Source: Icerya purchasi (taxonomy: Eukaryota; Arthropoda; Insecta; Hemiptera; Monophlebidae). Taken from it: 64,000 bases of DNA. Made by a program: the position numbers and the translations under genes. Where the stretch lies: NCBI GenBank assembly GCA_039619475.1, contig CM077116.1, positions 103,833,164 through 103,897,163 on the forward strand. The letters are read 5' to 3'. Positions 54,610-63,979 of the stretch are shown here, in pieces (the first letter of the stretch is position 1; each line of letters starts with the position of its first letter). The notes under the pieces were generated by a model that saw only the letters and a program-made list of their open reading frames with translations, had not been told where the DNA came from and made no database searches.

Positions 54610-55381
54610 TGTAAAGAATCACGATTTCCTCGCTTAATGATCAGAAAAAAATCCTTCGAGAAAAAAAAATATAAAAAATTCGCGAAAACAAATAAAAAAA
54701 TATTTACGGGCGCCAACGGTGAAATCTCGGTTCACCGCTACCGGAATAGCTCTGCCTAGCAGAGCTTAGGCCTTCCAAATGAAATAACAAACAAAAACAA
54801 AAAAAAATATATATATATATATATATGTATATGAGAAAAATATGTCTGAAAATCGACTAGATTAAAAATTTTTTGACGAAGATTACTCGCACTGCGTGGC
54901 AAGTTTTACAACAACGAAACGCGGTTCAATCGACGTCTTCTTCTTCCGCTCCACCGTAAACTTCACTCATCGACTAGCTATACTAGCATTCAAAAATGCA
55001 ACAGAACACAGTCGACAATCCGACGGCGGGCTTTTACCGCGATATCGGCTAGTCGACATAAACGTCGATTCTTCTGAAGTAACAACTTATTACTATATAC
55101 TTTTAAAGCGGCCAATACCCTGCCTTTACGGGATTTTATATATTCAGCCGCGACTCTCGTAGCTGTACTACACGCACACATACGCTTTCCCTCGACACAT
55201 GCCTTATCTTCGCGATCTCGGCCAGGCTAGCTGGTCGTGAAAGCGTCTCTTATCGCCATGTACCGTTGTTGCCCGAGAAACCAGAACAATAAACAATAAA
55301 ACAAAATAATTTCTACCTCGAGCAATATCATCGGAAAGCGTATACGACATAATTATTGCCGTAGCTGCCGAATCCGTCTCA
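54610..55381 (-). mobile_element. solo gypsy-like LTR (772 bp) inside BEL/Pao 1
   Basis: Starts TGAGACGGATTCGGCAGCT at 55381 and ends TTTACA at 54610 on the minus strand, TG...CA, with 4-bp ATAT duplications (55382-55385 and 54606-54609). Taking it out with one ATAT restores the host gene as LGWLN|MEPEKW. It shares its start and several inner motifs with the LTR at 10735-11741. No internal region, so it arose by LTR-LTR recombination. Confidence 0.88.
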
Positions 55382-57527
55382 ATATTTAGCCAACCTAAAA
55401 CAATAGTCGAATCGGAAAACGCGGAAACAGAGTTGACAGGAATTTTCAAAATCCGTGACACGCGATTGATCAATGACGACAAGAGTAAGGCTGCTTGGGG
55501 CTCCAGAAGAGGAATGGTCATTTGTCGAATCGGCGCTACCTTTGTCTTCGAACAAACGAAATTTATGGACGTATTTGACTCGTTCAACGAAAGAAGGTAT
55601 ACTACCGTGCAATAGGTAGCCTCGGAAGCGTCGCAAAACCCGATTAGTAGGTCCTTGCGATCCTTTGGATTCAGTGGCGAATAAACACGAGGAATCCTGA
55701 AGTCGGCTAGCGCTGAAAGATCGCTGTAAAATGCTTGAAATCTAATTGACAAGTCCATCGGAATTGGGTGATCCCAGCCAAGCTTCGTCATCCAAAGAAC
55801 TTGCAGCAATCGTTTTGCTCTAATTATGGCTGGGCTCAAAAACCCGAGCGGATCGAAAATTCGACTGATTTCGCTGAGTAAAACGCGTTTGGTTAGATTC
55901 GGAGGTAAATCGTTTAGATTCAATCTTATTCTAAAACTATCGCTTTCCGAGCACCACAGTAGCCCAAGCACTGGAACGCTGGCTTCATCTCTAATATCGT
56001 AACTCGAGGTCGATTCAAGAAGTTCAGGATCGATTTGATCCAATAATTCGGCGGAGTTACTTTGGTACTTCCTTAAATGGAATCCAGCACTATCTAACAT
56101 TGAATGTATAATTCGCTGAAGTTCGCTAGCGCTTTCCAAATCAGCAGAACCGGTAATTAGATCGTCCATATAAAAGTCGTATTCAATAGCTTCCGCAACA
56201 GCTGGATTGATTTCGACTGCTTCTTGAGCTAAAATCCTGATACAATTCTTAGCTAAAAAGGAGGCTGACGAAGTTCCATACGTCACCGTCTTTAAACGGT
56301 AGTCCTTTACGGTTTCAGACGGATCTTCTCTCCAGAGGATGCACTGCAAATCTCGATCGGACGGATGAACGAGAATCGACGGTACATTTTCTCGATATCG
56401 ACTATAAAAGCGATCCGATGACGACGAAACTTAATTAAAATGTCGAAAAGGCCTCGCTGGATCTTCGGACCAACCATTAATATGTCGTTCAGGGAGAGAC
56501 AAGTAGCGGTCTTGGCCGAACCATTGAAGGCAACACGCAATTTCGTCGTCGAGCTACTCGGTCTTATTACCGCACGATGCGGTATATAATACTTCATCGA
56601 TGCTCCCGATTCAATACGGACACGCTCCATATGATCCAAGTTCTCGTATTCACGCATAAACTCGACGTATTGCGATTTTACGTCGCGGGTTAAACGCTGT
56701 TCGATTTTCCGCAACATGCGGCCGCGAGTCCGAGAGCGCCGACCGATTTTTTTTCATCGGCAATCGAACGATAAATCTTCCGCTAGGATCTCGCGTATAA
56801 GTAGCAGCGAAATGTTCAACGCAGCGATCTTGTTCGATTGAAGTTGGCTTATCGATCTCTACCTCCTCCACTTCCCAGAACAGCCGAAGTTGCCTCTCGA
56901 TGTTAGCCACTGTTAAATAACACGCTGGGGTAGCTGACAAATTTTTTACCGAAGCGCAGGCTGGTCCAGAAATCACCCAACCAAAAACTGATCGACGCTT
57001 GGTTAACGATTCAACATTTTGGCGTTCGTTTAAAAAGCACGATTCGACGTATTCGGCGCCTATCAGAAGATCCACGCGATTGTGACTTAACTTACTGTCG
57101 GCGAATTCCAAACGATAATTCTGTCTTTGAATCGATTGCAAGACAGGTTCGCGTACGACATACGAAATATTAACAACAACGTTCGCTTTTATTGTCAATT
57201 GAAAATCCGAAATACGAGATCGAATGTTCAACTTGCAACAATTATCGGCAATCAGTACCTTATCGTTTATTCCTTGAATCGCTATCGCGTTCGAAACCGG
57301 ATTAATGGGCAATCGAGTCCTTTTAACGAAGTCAGAACTAACTAGGGTTACTTGAGAAGCACTATCGAAAAGAGCTCGGGCTAGTTTTATTGGTCGTCCT
57401 GGAACGCTTACTTCAACGACAGCAGTCGGTAATAAAATCAGATTATCTTCCTTCGTAACTGCGTTACAGACCGTCTCATTGATCGGTCTTGAAACTACCG
57501 AACTACATCCCGATTCGAGCTTTTCGG
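55382..57527 (-). pseudogene. BEL/Pao 1 protease, RT and first part of RNase H
   Basis: The protease has ARALFDSASQVTLVSSDF (D-S-A) just before 57312. It continues with RVDLLIGAEYVESCF and VFGWVISGP. The RT lies in two frames: IRPSSSTTKLRVAFNGSAK, SLNDILMVGPKIQ, AFIVDIEKMYR, then (from 56349) TYGTSSASFLAKNCI and the active site FYMDD (56161-56172), and VLGLLWCSESDSFRI. RNase H starts with MTIPLLEPQAALLLSSLINR and AFSDSTIVLGWLN, where the solo LTR cuts in. Frameshifts near 56740 and 56330. The residues of the original start are not defined, as in BEL elements it is part of a polyprotein. Confidence 0.9.
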
Positions 57528-58723
57528 TTATCCTCGGAACTGATGGTCTCGAACCTGGACTGGAGTTTGAATCGCGGTGTGATGATTTTTAGCACAAATC
57601 GCGCATTTAGATCGACATTGAGCACAACTATGCTTATCGCTAAAACAGCTGATGCACAGCTTTTTCGATTTCATTAAATTAAATCTGTTCAGCAGCGAGC
57701 GAGCTTTGAAATTTATACAATCTGTCAACCAGTGATTTCGTGAACAATCGTAACATTTAATTCGAACAGACTCCGAACTCATCGCATACGACCCTTTTAC
57801 GTTCTTTCGTGCGGTTTGTTTTAAAGTAGCACGCGCTTCTACATTACACGCGCGGTTTTCAAGAAAACTACGAATAGCTTTGTATGCGGGATAAATTCGA
57901 TTATCCGTCAAGGAATTCTCCCATTCGCGTCGAGTATCATCGTCTAATCGCGAGCACATAGAATATGAAATAATTGATGACCACTCATCAACCTTTTCAC
58001 CTGCGATTTTTAACCCGCGCAGCGATACGTTTACTTCGTCTAATAATTTTCGAATTTCTTTTTTTTTTTATCAAGAACAAATCTTGGAAATGTGTGCCGA
58101 TTATCGCACGCTTGTTGTCATATCGGGCGATAATCGTACCCCATGCCTCCGCGAAGGAATTATCGTCTAGTTCGAAATCCCTAACTAACGTTTCGGCTTC
58201 ACCGATTAAAGATTGTTTCAAGTAATACAATTTTTGCACGTTACTAATGTCCGGGTTGTCAACAATTAAGTTTCGGAACAAACTAGCGAAGTCGATAAAA
58301 CAACGTACATCGCCATTAAATTTCGGTACTTCGATTTTCGGTAATTTTACCGAAGTATTTGGGTTCGACGTATTCGCCGATGACAAAAGAGAATCTCGTT
58401 TGCCGGTGTTGATTAATTTATCACGTATTTTACGAATTATCTTACGATATTTCAGTTGTCCAACTGGACACTTCGATACTTTCTTTAATAAACGCGTTTT
58501 CGATCGCTTCAGCGGTTTTCGTGTTTGATAAATCTAATAATGGGTTAATTTGCCGTTGGATACCTTCAAAAACATCTCTTTGAGCGCGAAACTCGTTTAG
58601 CTCTTTTTCCAAATCCTGCAGTAGACTTTTCGAAGGAGCGGCTTTCGGTGCTTATAGAATACGCTCATAATGTGCATTCAATTGACGTTTCAACAGTCGT
58701 CGCGATCTCTCCAGCTGATCCAT
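57528..58723 (-). pseudogene. BEL/Pao 1 gag, broken
   Basis: ATG at 58723 opens MDQLERSRRLLKRQL, with an in-frame TAA about 22 codons later. The body has KLPKIEVPKFNGDVRCF and FRNLIVDN, YYLKQSLIGEAETLV (DUF1759 region, 57997-58386), then REWENSL and the knuckles CYDCSRNHWLTDC and CAICAKNHHTAIQ (57528-57959). The frame changes near 58390, in an A-run near 58060 and near 57960. Gag forms the particle in which reverse transcription takes place. Another stretch of 160 bp separates the ATG from the primer site. Confidence 0.85.
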
Positions 58724-58887
58724 ATTGCTAATTGCGTTGAATAATCACGTTAGCGAAAAGGCGGTCGATGTTTCACGATGCGAATAAGTTTATGTAATTT
58801 TGACTGAATCAAAAAATAGCGAACGAAATTTATTTTAGTATTGAAATTATCACCAACCTGCTGGTAGGATAAAAATACGCTACCCTT

Positions 58888-58907
58888 TAATCCGGCCCGG
58901 AGGACCA
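58888..58907 (-). other. BEL/Pao 1 primer-binding site
   Basis: TGGTCCTCCGGGCC on the element strand, 4 bp after the 5' LTR. Starts with TGG as required to pair with the CCA end of a tRNA. tRNA identity not determined. Confidence 0.7.
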
Positions 58908-58911
58908 AAAA

Positions 58912-59629
58912 TGTTGCCCGCGATTGTGACGAGAACGTTTAAAATTAAACTAATCTCTAAAACGCGCTTAATTAAATTTTAACGAAAAGAAGAAAAATCA
59001 CTACCGGACAAAATAGTTATAAAATTGTATTAATTAATGATTAACGTTAAAACTAATCGCGAGAACGATTTTTACGCGAACTAAAAATGTAAATCGAGCT
59101 TGTAAATAGTCGTAATTAACGAACGGATAGCATAGAATAGCTATTTCGAGTCGGAAGATGAATAAATTAAACGTTCACAAACGAAACGACTAAACGAAAG
59201 GAGCCCTGAAAAGGGCTTTTTCAAAGGAAGGGTAGGAAATGACAATAAGAACAGAAGAGAGAGCGAAAAGAAACGAATATAGAATTTAGGAAATTTAAAA
59301 CGAATTATAATCGGAGACAAATAAAGGATTAACAAGAAAAAAATGTTCGGTACGAAAGACAACGACAACAGAGAACAAAACAAAAGAAACGGGGGGGATC
59401 GGAAACAATAAAATCGAACAGAATCGCGAAAATCAATATTCCAAAAATACCGTACAAACGAAATCGGAATCGAAGACGGCCACATATAACCTATTGCGAC
59501 GACGGTTAATTAACTGCCGTTACAGCTTATCATCATAGATAAGGAACGGAAACTAGTTGCTGGCCAGCTGATAACGCTTTCAGCTTGCGCTTTTATTTTT
59601 ATCTTGCTTCTGCTCTTGCGGTCGGAACA
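58912..59629 (-). repeat. BEL/Pao 1, 5' LTR
   Basis: Pair of 52126-52842. Contains the promoter region (not resolved) and the stem-loop 59202-59217. Confidence 0.93.
59202..59217 (-). promoter_or_regulatory. histone-like 3' stem-loop in LTR
   Basis: Identical to 52416-52431. Lies about 410 bp into the LTR. Confidence 0.6.
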
Positions 59630-59680
59630 AGGGGTCTGAAACTTTCAGCATCAACTACTTTTTTCATGCCTTAGATGTAG

Positions 59681-60243
59681 ATATATTTTTTTATAAAGTT
59701 TGGTTCAGAGGCACTTTTACCTTCCTTAACCGGCTAGACCCTTTGTATCAGTTGAAACAATAATTTAGCTTTAGTAGTAACACCGACTAAGTTGGGAATC
59801 AAACTGCCGCCAGTATGATTAAACTGAATATTTCTACATTTACAGGGAAAGAAAAAAAAAAAAAAAAATTTATTGCAGTTAAAAATGGCTCATAGGCGTT
59901 ACCGGGCAAAAAAGAAAGGATTCTGTTAATTACACTCACAGGACTTTTATGATAAGAAAAGAAGGGCTCAAAGATTGTACGAAAACGGATTTTTAGATTT
60001 TTTTTAAAACCGTTTTACCGATTTCTAATTTATTTTGCACGCATTAAAGAATTTATTAAAAAATACGTTTGCGTTTTTTTTTTGTTTTTTTTTTTTTTTG
60101 TTATTAAATAAATCATTGAAATACAATTTCTAGGCAATTATAATAAGAATTGTCAATAAAAAATGCTTCTTGCAAATTATTCTCAAATTTTTCGCATAGA
60201 TCTATATGAATTCTTCCTAGAAAGATACAACTGACCTTCAAGC
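59681..60243. other. AT-rich upstream region of the 334-residue ORF
   Basis: No gene or transposon end recognised. Long T runs at 60068-60100. A TATA-like TATATGA lies near 60204, 40 bp before the ATG at 60244, which is weak evidence for a promoter. Confidence 0.35.
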
Positions 60244-61248
60244 ATGTCAGCTAGAAAAAAACTTTGTTTAAATCTGGATAAAGGCGGAGATCAATACGAA
60301 TATAACAAAAACGAGAAAGATAAACTCAGAAAATTTTGTTCCAAACACAGATCCGATAAGGCTGGAAAGCAACAAAAAAAAATCTTCAATATGAAAAATA
60401 TCTACATCCGTGAAAATAGAACAAGCCTGCAGAGACAGTATCGTACTTTGCATAAGTGCAATAGATTGAGCCGCAATGTTACGTTTGAAGAATTTGCCAA
60501 TAATCGAATGGGCCGCCAGTGGCATTCTCCGAGTTTGAAGAACTATAGAAAATTTCATGGAAAAGTTGAAATCGTTGCGAAAACACCGTTAACAACAGTG
60601 AACCGTAAACATGAAAGTCGAAAAAACTGTCGTAGATATGGAAGAAAAAAAAATAGTCAACGGAAACATTATCAGAAATTACTACCATTGAATTTTAAAG
60701 AATTTCTGGTAAATCGAATGGGTATCCGATGTCGCTCTCATCGCTCAAAGAATCGAAATCAGCTTTACGAAAATATCGCAATTACTGCTAAGCCGTTTGC
60801 GAAAGTATACGTACGTGAAAATAAAACCAGTCTACAGAGGCAGTATCAAAGTTTGCTACAGCGCAAGAGACTGAGCCGTAATGTTGCGTTTGAGGAATTT
60901 GTCATGAACCGCACAGATCGTCAGAGATGTCTTTCAGCTCTGAAGGATCTAAATCGATTTCATAAAAATCGTCAAGTTAGTGCCAACAAAACGTTAATGA
61001 AAATTTCTAGTGGTAAAACTAAACAAGTCGCTGCTATGCCAGTTAGGATTTCTGCGAAAATAACTGTTACAACTACAGCGCCAAATGTACCGAAAACAAC
61101 ACCGTCTATATGTGAAGAATGCGAACAAAATGAGTATTTTGGGTACATAAGTATGCCGATCGAAGAACTTTTACGAAAGTTGGAATCAATGAAGCGACAA
61201 CGTGAGGCAAAAAAAAAAAATAAATCCAGAAAAAAAGAAAAAACCTAA
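60244..61248 (+). CDS. unknown basic protein with three internal repeats
   Basis: An intact, intronless ORF of 334 residues that I do not recognise. Residues about 53-119, 120-188 and 189-254 are three repeats of 66-69 residues. Repeats 1 and 3 share Y(I/V)REN(R/K)TSLQRQY, L.RNV.FEEF..NR and a K...FH end. Repeat 2 is more diverged (KHYQKLLPLNFKEFLVNRMG). The protein is very rich in Lys, Arg, Asn and Gln. The C-terminus has CEECEQNEYFGYISMPIEEL, an amphipathic LLRKLESMKRQREA helix and a Lys-rich tail. No signal peptide or membrane segment. High positive charge suggests nucleic-acid or chromatin binding (inference only). It is the only long intact ORF here with no mobile-element signature. It could still be cargo of an unrecognised element, or a gene with introns missed here. 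Confidence 0.6.
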   Translation: MSARKKLCLNLDKGGDQYEYNKNEKDKLRKFCSKHRSDKAGKQQKKIFNMKNIYIRENRTSLQRQYRTLHKCNRLSRNVTFEEFANNRMGRQWHSPSLKNYRKFHGKVEIVAKTPLTTVNRKHESRKNCRRYGRKKNSQRKHYQKLLPLNFKEFLVNRMGIRCRSHRSKNRNQLYENIAITAKPFAKVYVRENKTSLQRQYQSLLQRKRLSRNVAFEEFVMNRTDRQRCLSALKDLNRFHKNRQVSANKTLMKISSGKTKQVAAMPVRISAKITVTTTAPNVPKTTPSICEECEQNEYFGYISMPIEELLRKLESMKRQREAKKKNKSRKKEKT

Positions 61249-61447
61249 CTAACATTCCCCATATGTCGTTAGAACGATTTCATTTTTTTTAATATTCATA
61301 TTATTTATGTAATTAAAAAAATGGTTTCAAAATTTTTTAAATCGAAGGAAAACAAGTATAAATGTATTGAATGTGCAAAGTGTAAAAGGGGAAATGAATG
61401 TAAAAGTGCCGCAGGATAGCAACTTGCTACTAATACTGTTCATTATA
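61249..61447. other. 3' flank of the ORF, no feature
   Basis: AT-rich. No canonical AATAAA close to the stop. Ends at the mariner TA. Confidence 0.4.
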
Positions 61448-62020
61448 CAGGGTGGTTATAATTAACGTTCAAGTTGCAAAACGCCATAAAAAAATAACCA
61501 CTGATCAGAATGACGTCAAATTTGAACGGAATATTATTGAAGAAGAAGGAAAGCGGATAGCATAAAAAAAAATAGTTCCGTTTTTTTTTTGCTCCGCATC
61601 TAATTTTAGCAACAGATTGCGCTACCAGTACCACTTCATTCTACAGCGGTTACTGTGTAGTGCGGGTTTACAGCATCATTTATCATACGGCCATATTTTT
61701 TCCAGGAGACGGCTGCTTTCTCGGTCTTGTTACCTGTACCGTCACTGGTAAGCGCTATGTGACTTTTACGCAATCACGTGATTCCAGCTTTTTAACAGCG
61801 TGGATGTGTGGATGCTATCATTTTTATGCAAGATATCGGTTTTTAATTGTCCTGCGGTCAAAAACCGCATAAAAAGCATCAATCGAATCGGTTTTTAAAT
61901 TTCGTGAGTTCAATATGCTGTCCACCGTTTTCTGCAACAAGTTGAAATCGAGAAACAGCAGTTCCACAACTGATCGAAGTGTCTCCGGGGTCACGTTCAG
62001 AATGTGTTGCGCAATGTGTG

Positions 62021-62422
62021 TGTTACGATATTTTTGTTTTTATTCCGTAGGAGCAAATTATATTTTCGAATGATTTTTTTTTACCGGTCAATTAGTAAAT
62101 TGAATACGATTGAACGAATAGAAGTCTTAAAAAAGACTGTTTCTAAAATAATTTTAAAATGGGTAAAAACGAAATAATTATAGCGAAATAACGAAATACG
62201 GAGATACGAAAGGCTGTGACGCCAAAAGCGTATAACGAAGTGACATAATCAACTGGACGAACGAAATGCGACTACCGAAGACGAACAGCACGCCAACGAG
62301 AGCCAGCCAGCAATTTTTTATTTTTTATTTTTACATAGCGAAACATCTGGCTAAATAAAATAAAAAGTCTAACGAACGAATAATAACAAAATTAATAAAT
62401 GTATACTTAATATTTATTAACA
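62021..62422 (-). mobile_element. solo LTR, BEL/Pao-like (402 bp)
   Basis: Minus strand TGTTAATAAA to TCGTAACA. It has the same length as the LTR at 46200-46601 and a stem-loop at nearly the same distance from its start. The flanks are GTGTG (62016-62020) and GCGCG (62423-62427), which match if two CpG have become TpG. It splits the mariner transposase between ELKAR and HIAQH. Confidence 0.7.
62123..62138 (-). promoter_or_regulatory. stem-loop in solo LTR, variant of the histone-like form
   Basis: AGTCTT-TTTT-AAGACT on the element strand. Compared with AGCCCT-TTTC-AGGGCT two stem pairs have changed on both sides. Confidence 0.55.
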
Positions 62423-63029
62423 GCGCGCTTTCAGTTCAGCTAAGTTTGCAATTGGAACACTGAACACAACAGATAGCCCCACAGCCAGAATTCACACGGA
62501 TTGAGATCAGGTGATCTGGACGACCAAGCTGTAGGAAAATGACGGCTGGATCATTCTATCATTTCTGAAATGCTGCTTCACTGGATTTGCAATGCACGAA
62601 GGAGCGCCGTTTTGCATAAAAATGATCCCATCCACACATTCACGCTGTTGAAGAGCTGGAATCATGTGGTTGCGTAAAGGACACATAGCGCTTACCAGTG
62701 ACGGTACAGGTAACAAGACCGAGAAAGCAGCCGTCTCCTGGAAAAAATATGGCCGTATGATAAATGGTGCTGTAAATCCGCATTACGCAGTAACCTTTGC
62801 AGAATGAAGCGGTACTGGCAGCGTAATCTGTTGCTAAAATTAGATGCGGGACAAAAAAAAAAAAAATCGGAACTATTTTTTTTTATCATCCGCTTTCCCC
62901 CCTCTTTAATAATATTCCGTTCGAATTTGACGTCATTCTGATCAGTGGTTATTTTTTTATAGCGTTTTGAAACTTGAACTTTAATTATAATCACCCTGTA
63001 TATTCAAATGGTCTATATAAGTAATTAAA

Positions 63030-63203
63030 TTATAGTGATATAGTCTCATTCGCAGTTTGACCTGTTGGTATTATTTGTACTTTTAAATTTTCAAAAGACC
63101 GTACTTCCGGCATTGCCATGTATAACTGGCCATGACTAAATATTGGTTCTGGTAGATAAATACCAACGCAATCCAAAATACAAGTCGAATAGGAAACTGA
63201 CAT
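63030..63203 (-). pseudogene. PIF1/Helitron helicase C-terminal fragment
   Basis: A short frame from 63203 reads VGIYLPEPIFSHGQLYMAMP then EVRSFENLKVQI and ends at TAA 63030-63032. GIYLP.P.FSHGQLYVA.SR is the last conserved block of PIF1-type helicases encoded by Helitrons. The expected SRVRS reads PEVRS. Too short to show in ORF lists. It is a separate copy from 18990-19710 and of a different Helitron subfamily, judging by sequence. The mariner inserted directly next to it (TA at 62999). Confidence 0.8.
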
Positions 63204-63339
63204 CTTTTAAATAAAAAATGGATGCATGTATGTAATATATATTTATTTAAAGACGCTCGACTTCTAGGTCATTTGCGTCTACCGTACATTACAATTTATA
63301 GATAATAATTACAAATAATTCTGCCATACGTAAACTAAA

Positions 63340-63979
63340 TCATATCTTCCGAAATAGGTTGACAGCTTTTAAGAATCTAAAAGTACTTTGGACTGCAGCT
63401 TCATCATTTCCAAGCGCCTCTTTGACAGTAATTCTTCTTGTACATGCGGATGAAAAAGCTTCCTCGCGCTCCTTTTGGAGTTTTGGACATACGGAGATGA
63501 CATGTTCGATGGACAGACTTTGAGTGTTACAAAGTGCATACGATGGTGGAGGTTCATTTTGTAGCAAGGATCCGTGTGTTAGTTTTGTGTGGCCGATGCG
63601 GATTCTGCTTAACACAATCTCTTCTCGCCTGTTTGCCCGGTGTGATGTTTCCCAATGTTCCAGTTCAACTTTTATTTGCCGTAACTTGTTATTCAATTGC
63701 CTATCCCATATGTTTTGGACATTATCCTTGATTGCGACCGTTATCTGTTTTTTTGCCTTTAGTAAGTCTTTTTCATGTGTTGTTACGGACCGTATTGTAT
63801 TATCCCAGGGCGGATTTATAGGTTCGGATGGAGTGGCAGTAAGTCGATTGATATGTAGGTAACTGAGGTAGTCAGTACACTTAACTCCGAACGGTTTGTT
63901 TCTGTCGCGATAGATCTTAAGTAGATTCGGATGGAACTTTTTGTAGTAATTTATATGGCTCCTATTGCCGCTACTTGTA
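63340..63979 (-). pseudogene. I-group LINE ORF2 C-terminus
   Basis: Open from about 63979 (a TGA, probably for Trp, lies just upstream) to 63340. It contains FGVKCTDYLSYLHINRL, a linker with ITVAIKDNVQNIWDRQLNNK, REEIVLSRIRIGHTKLTHGSLL and a damaged knuckle (YALCNTQSLSIEHVISVC; the first Cys is Tyr), ending FRFLKAVNLFRKI. This is the same domain arrangement as the C-termini at 3-3269, 11850-12375 and 15231-15636 but another family, and its 3' end has no poly(A). It continues beyond the window edge. Confidence 0.82.

Larger units (their letters stand above)
52126..59629 (-). mobile_element. BEL/Pao element 1, full length with both LTRs
   Basis: Two LTRs of 717 and 718 bp flank gag-protease-RT-RNase H-integrase. 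AGGGG at 52121-52125 and 59630-59634 is the 5-bp TSD. I count about 14 differences between the LTRs by eye, so roughly 98 percent identity and a fairly recent insertion. The ORFs are nonetheless broken, and a solo gypsy-like LTR (54610-55381) interrupts RNase H. Confidence 0.93.
50974..59680. mobile_element. inverted-repeat (foldback-type) element, split by a BEL/Pao insertion
   Basis: The left arm begins CTGCATCTAGGATATG and the right end is the inverse of CTACATCTAAGGCATG, both followed by AAAAAAGTAGTTGATGCTG. Further pairs are GATTTTCGGTCTTTTTACGA with 52065-52090 and TTCGTCGTTACTGAATTTTT with 51170-51190. Without the BEL/Pao insert the element is about 1.2 kb, nearly palindromic, AT-rich and non-coding. 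Confidence 0.75.
61870..62716 (-). pseudogene. mariner transposase C-terminal half, split by a solo LTR
   Basis: From 62716: NHMIPALQQRECVDGIIFMQ followed by NGAPSCIANPVKQ and FRNDRMIQPSF, then a stop; VFSVPIANLAELKAR reaches the LTR at 62422. It resumes below 62020 with HIAQHILNVTPETLRSVVEL and LLQKTVDSILNSRN. In mariner transposases the second catalytic Asp is in FMQDGAP; here it is Asn, so the enzyme would be dead even if whole. The SPDLNP motif has decayed to SLVVQIT with a frameshift. N-terminal DNA-binding part not found. Confidence 0.85.
61448..62998 (-). mobile_element. mariner-type transposon with about 350-bp inverted ends
   Basis: Ends CAGGGTGGTTATAATTAA and the inverse of CAGGGTGATTATAATTAA, each flanked by TA (61446-61447 and 62999-63000), the mariner/Tc1 target. 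The inverted similarity reaches inwards about 350 bp on each side (for example TACCGTCACTGGTAAGCGCT at 61739 with its inverse near 62690), which is longer than usual for mariner and may be due to a palindromic rearrangement. A solo LTR sits in the transposase. Confidence 0.85.

Noticed and set aside
52843..58723. BEL/Pao 1 as an endogenous retrovirus with env
   Set aside because: Pol ends directly before the 3' LTR and no envelope-like ORF is present.
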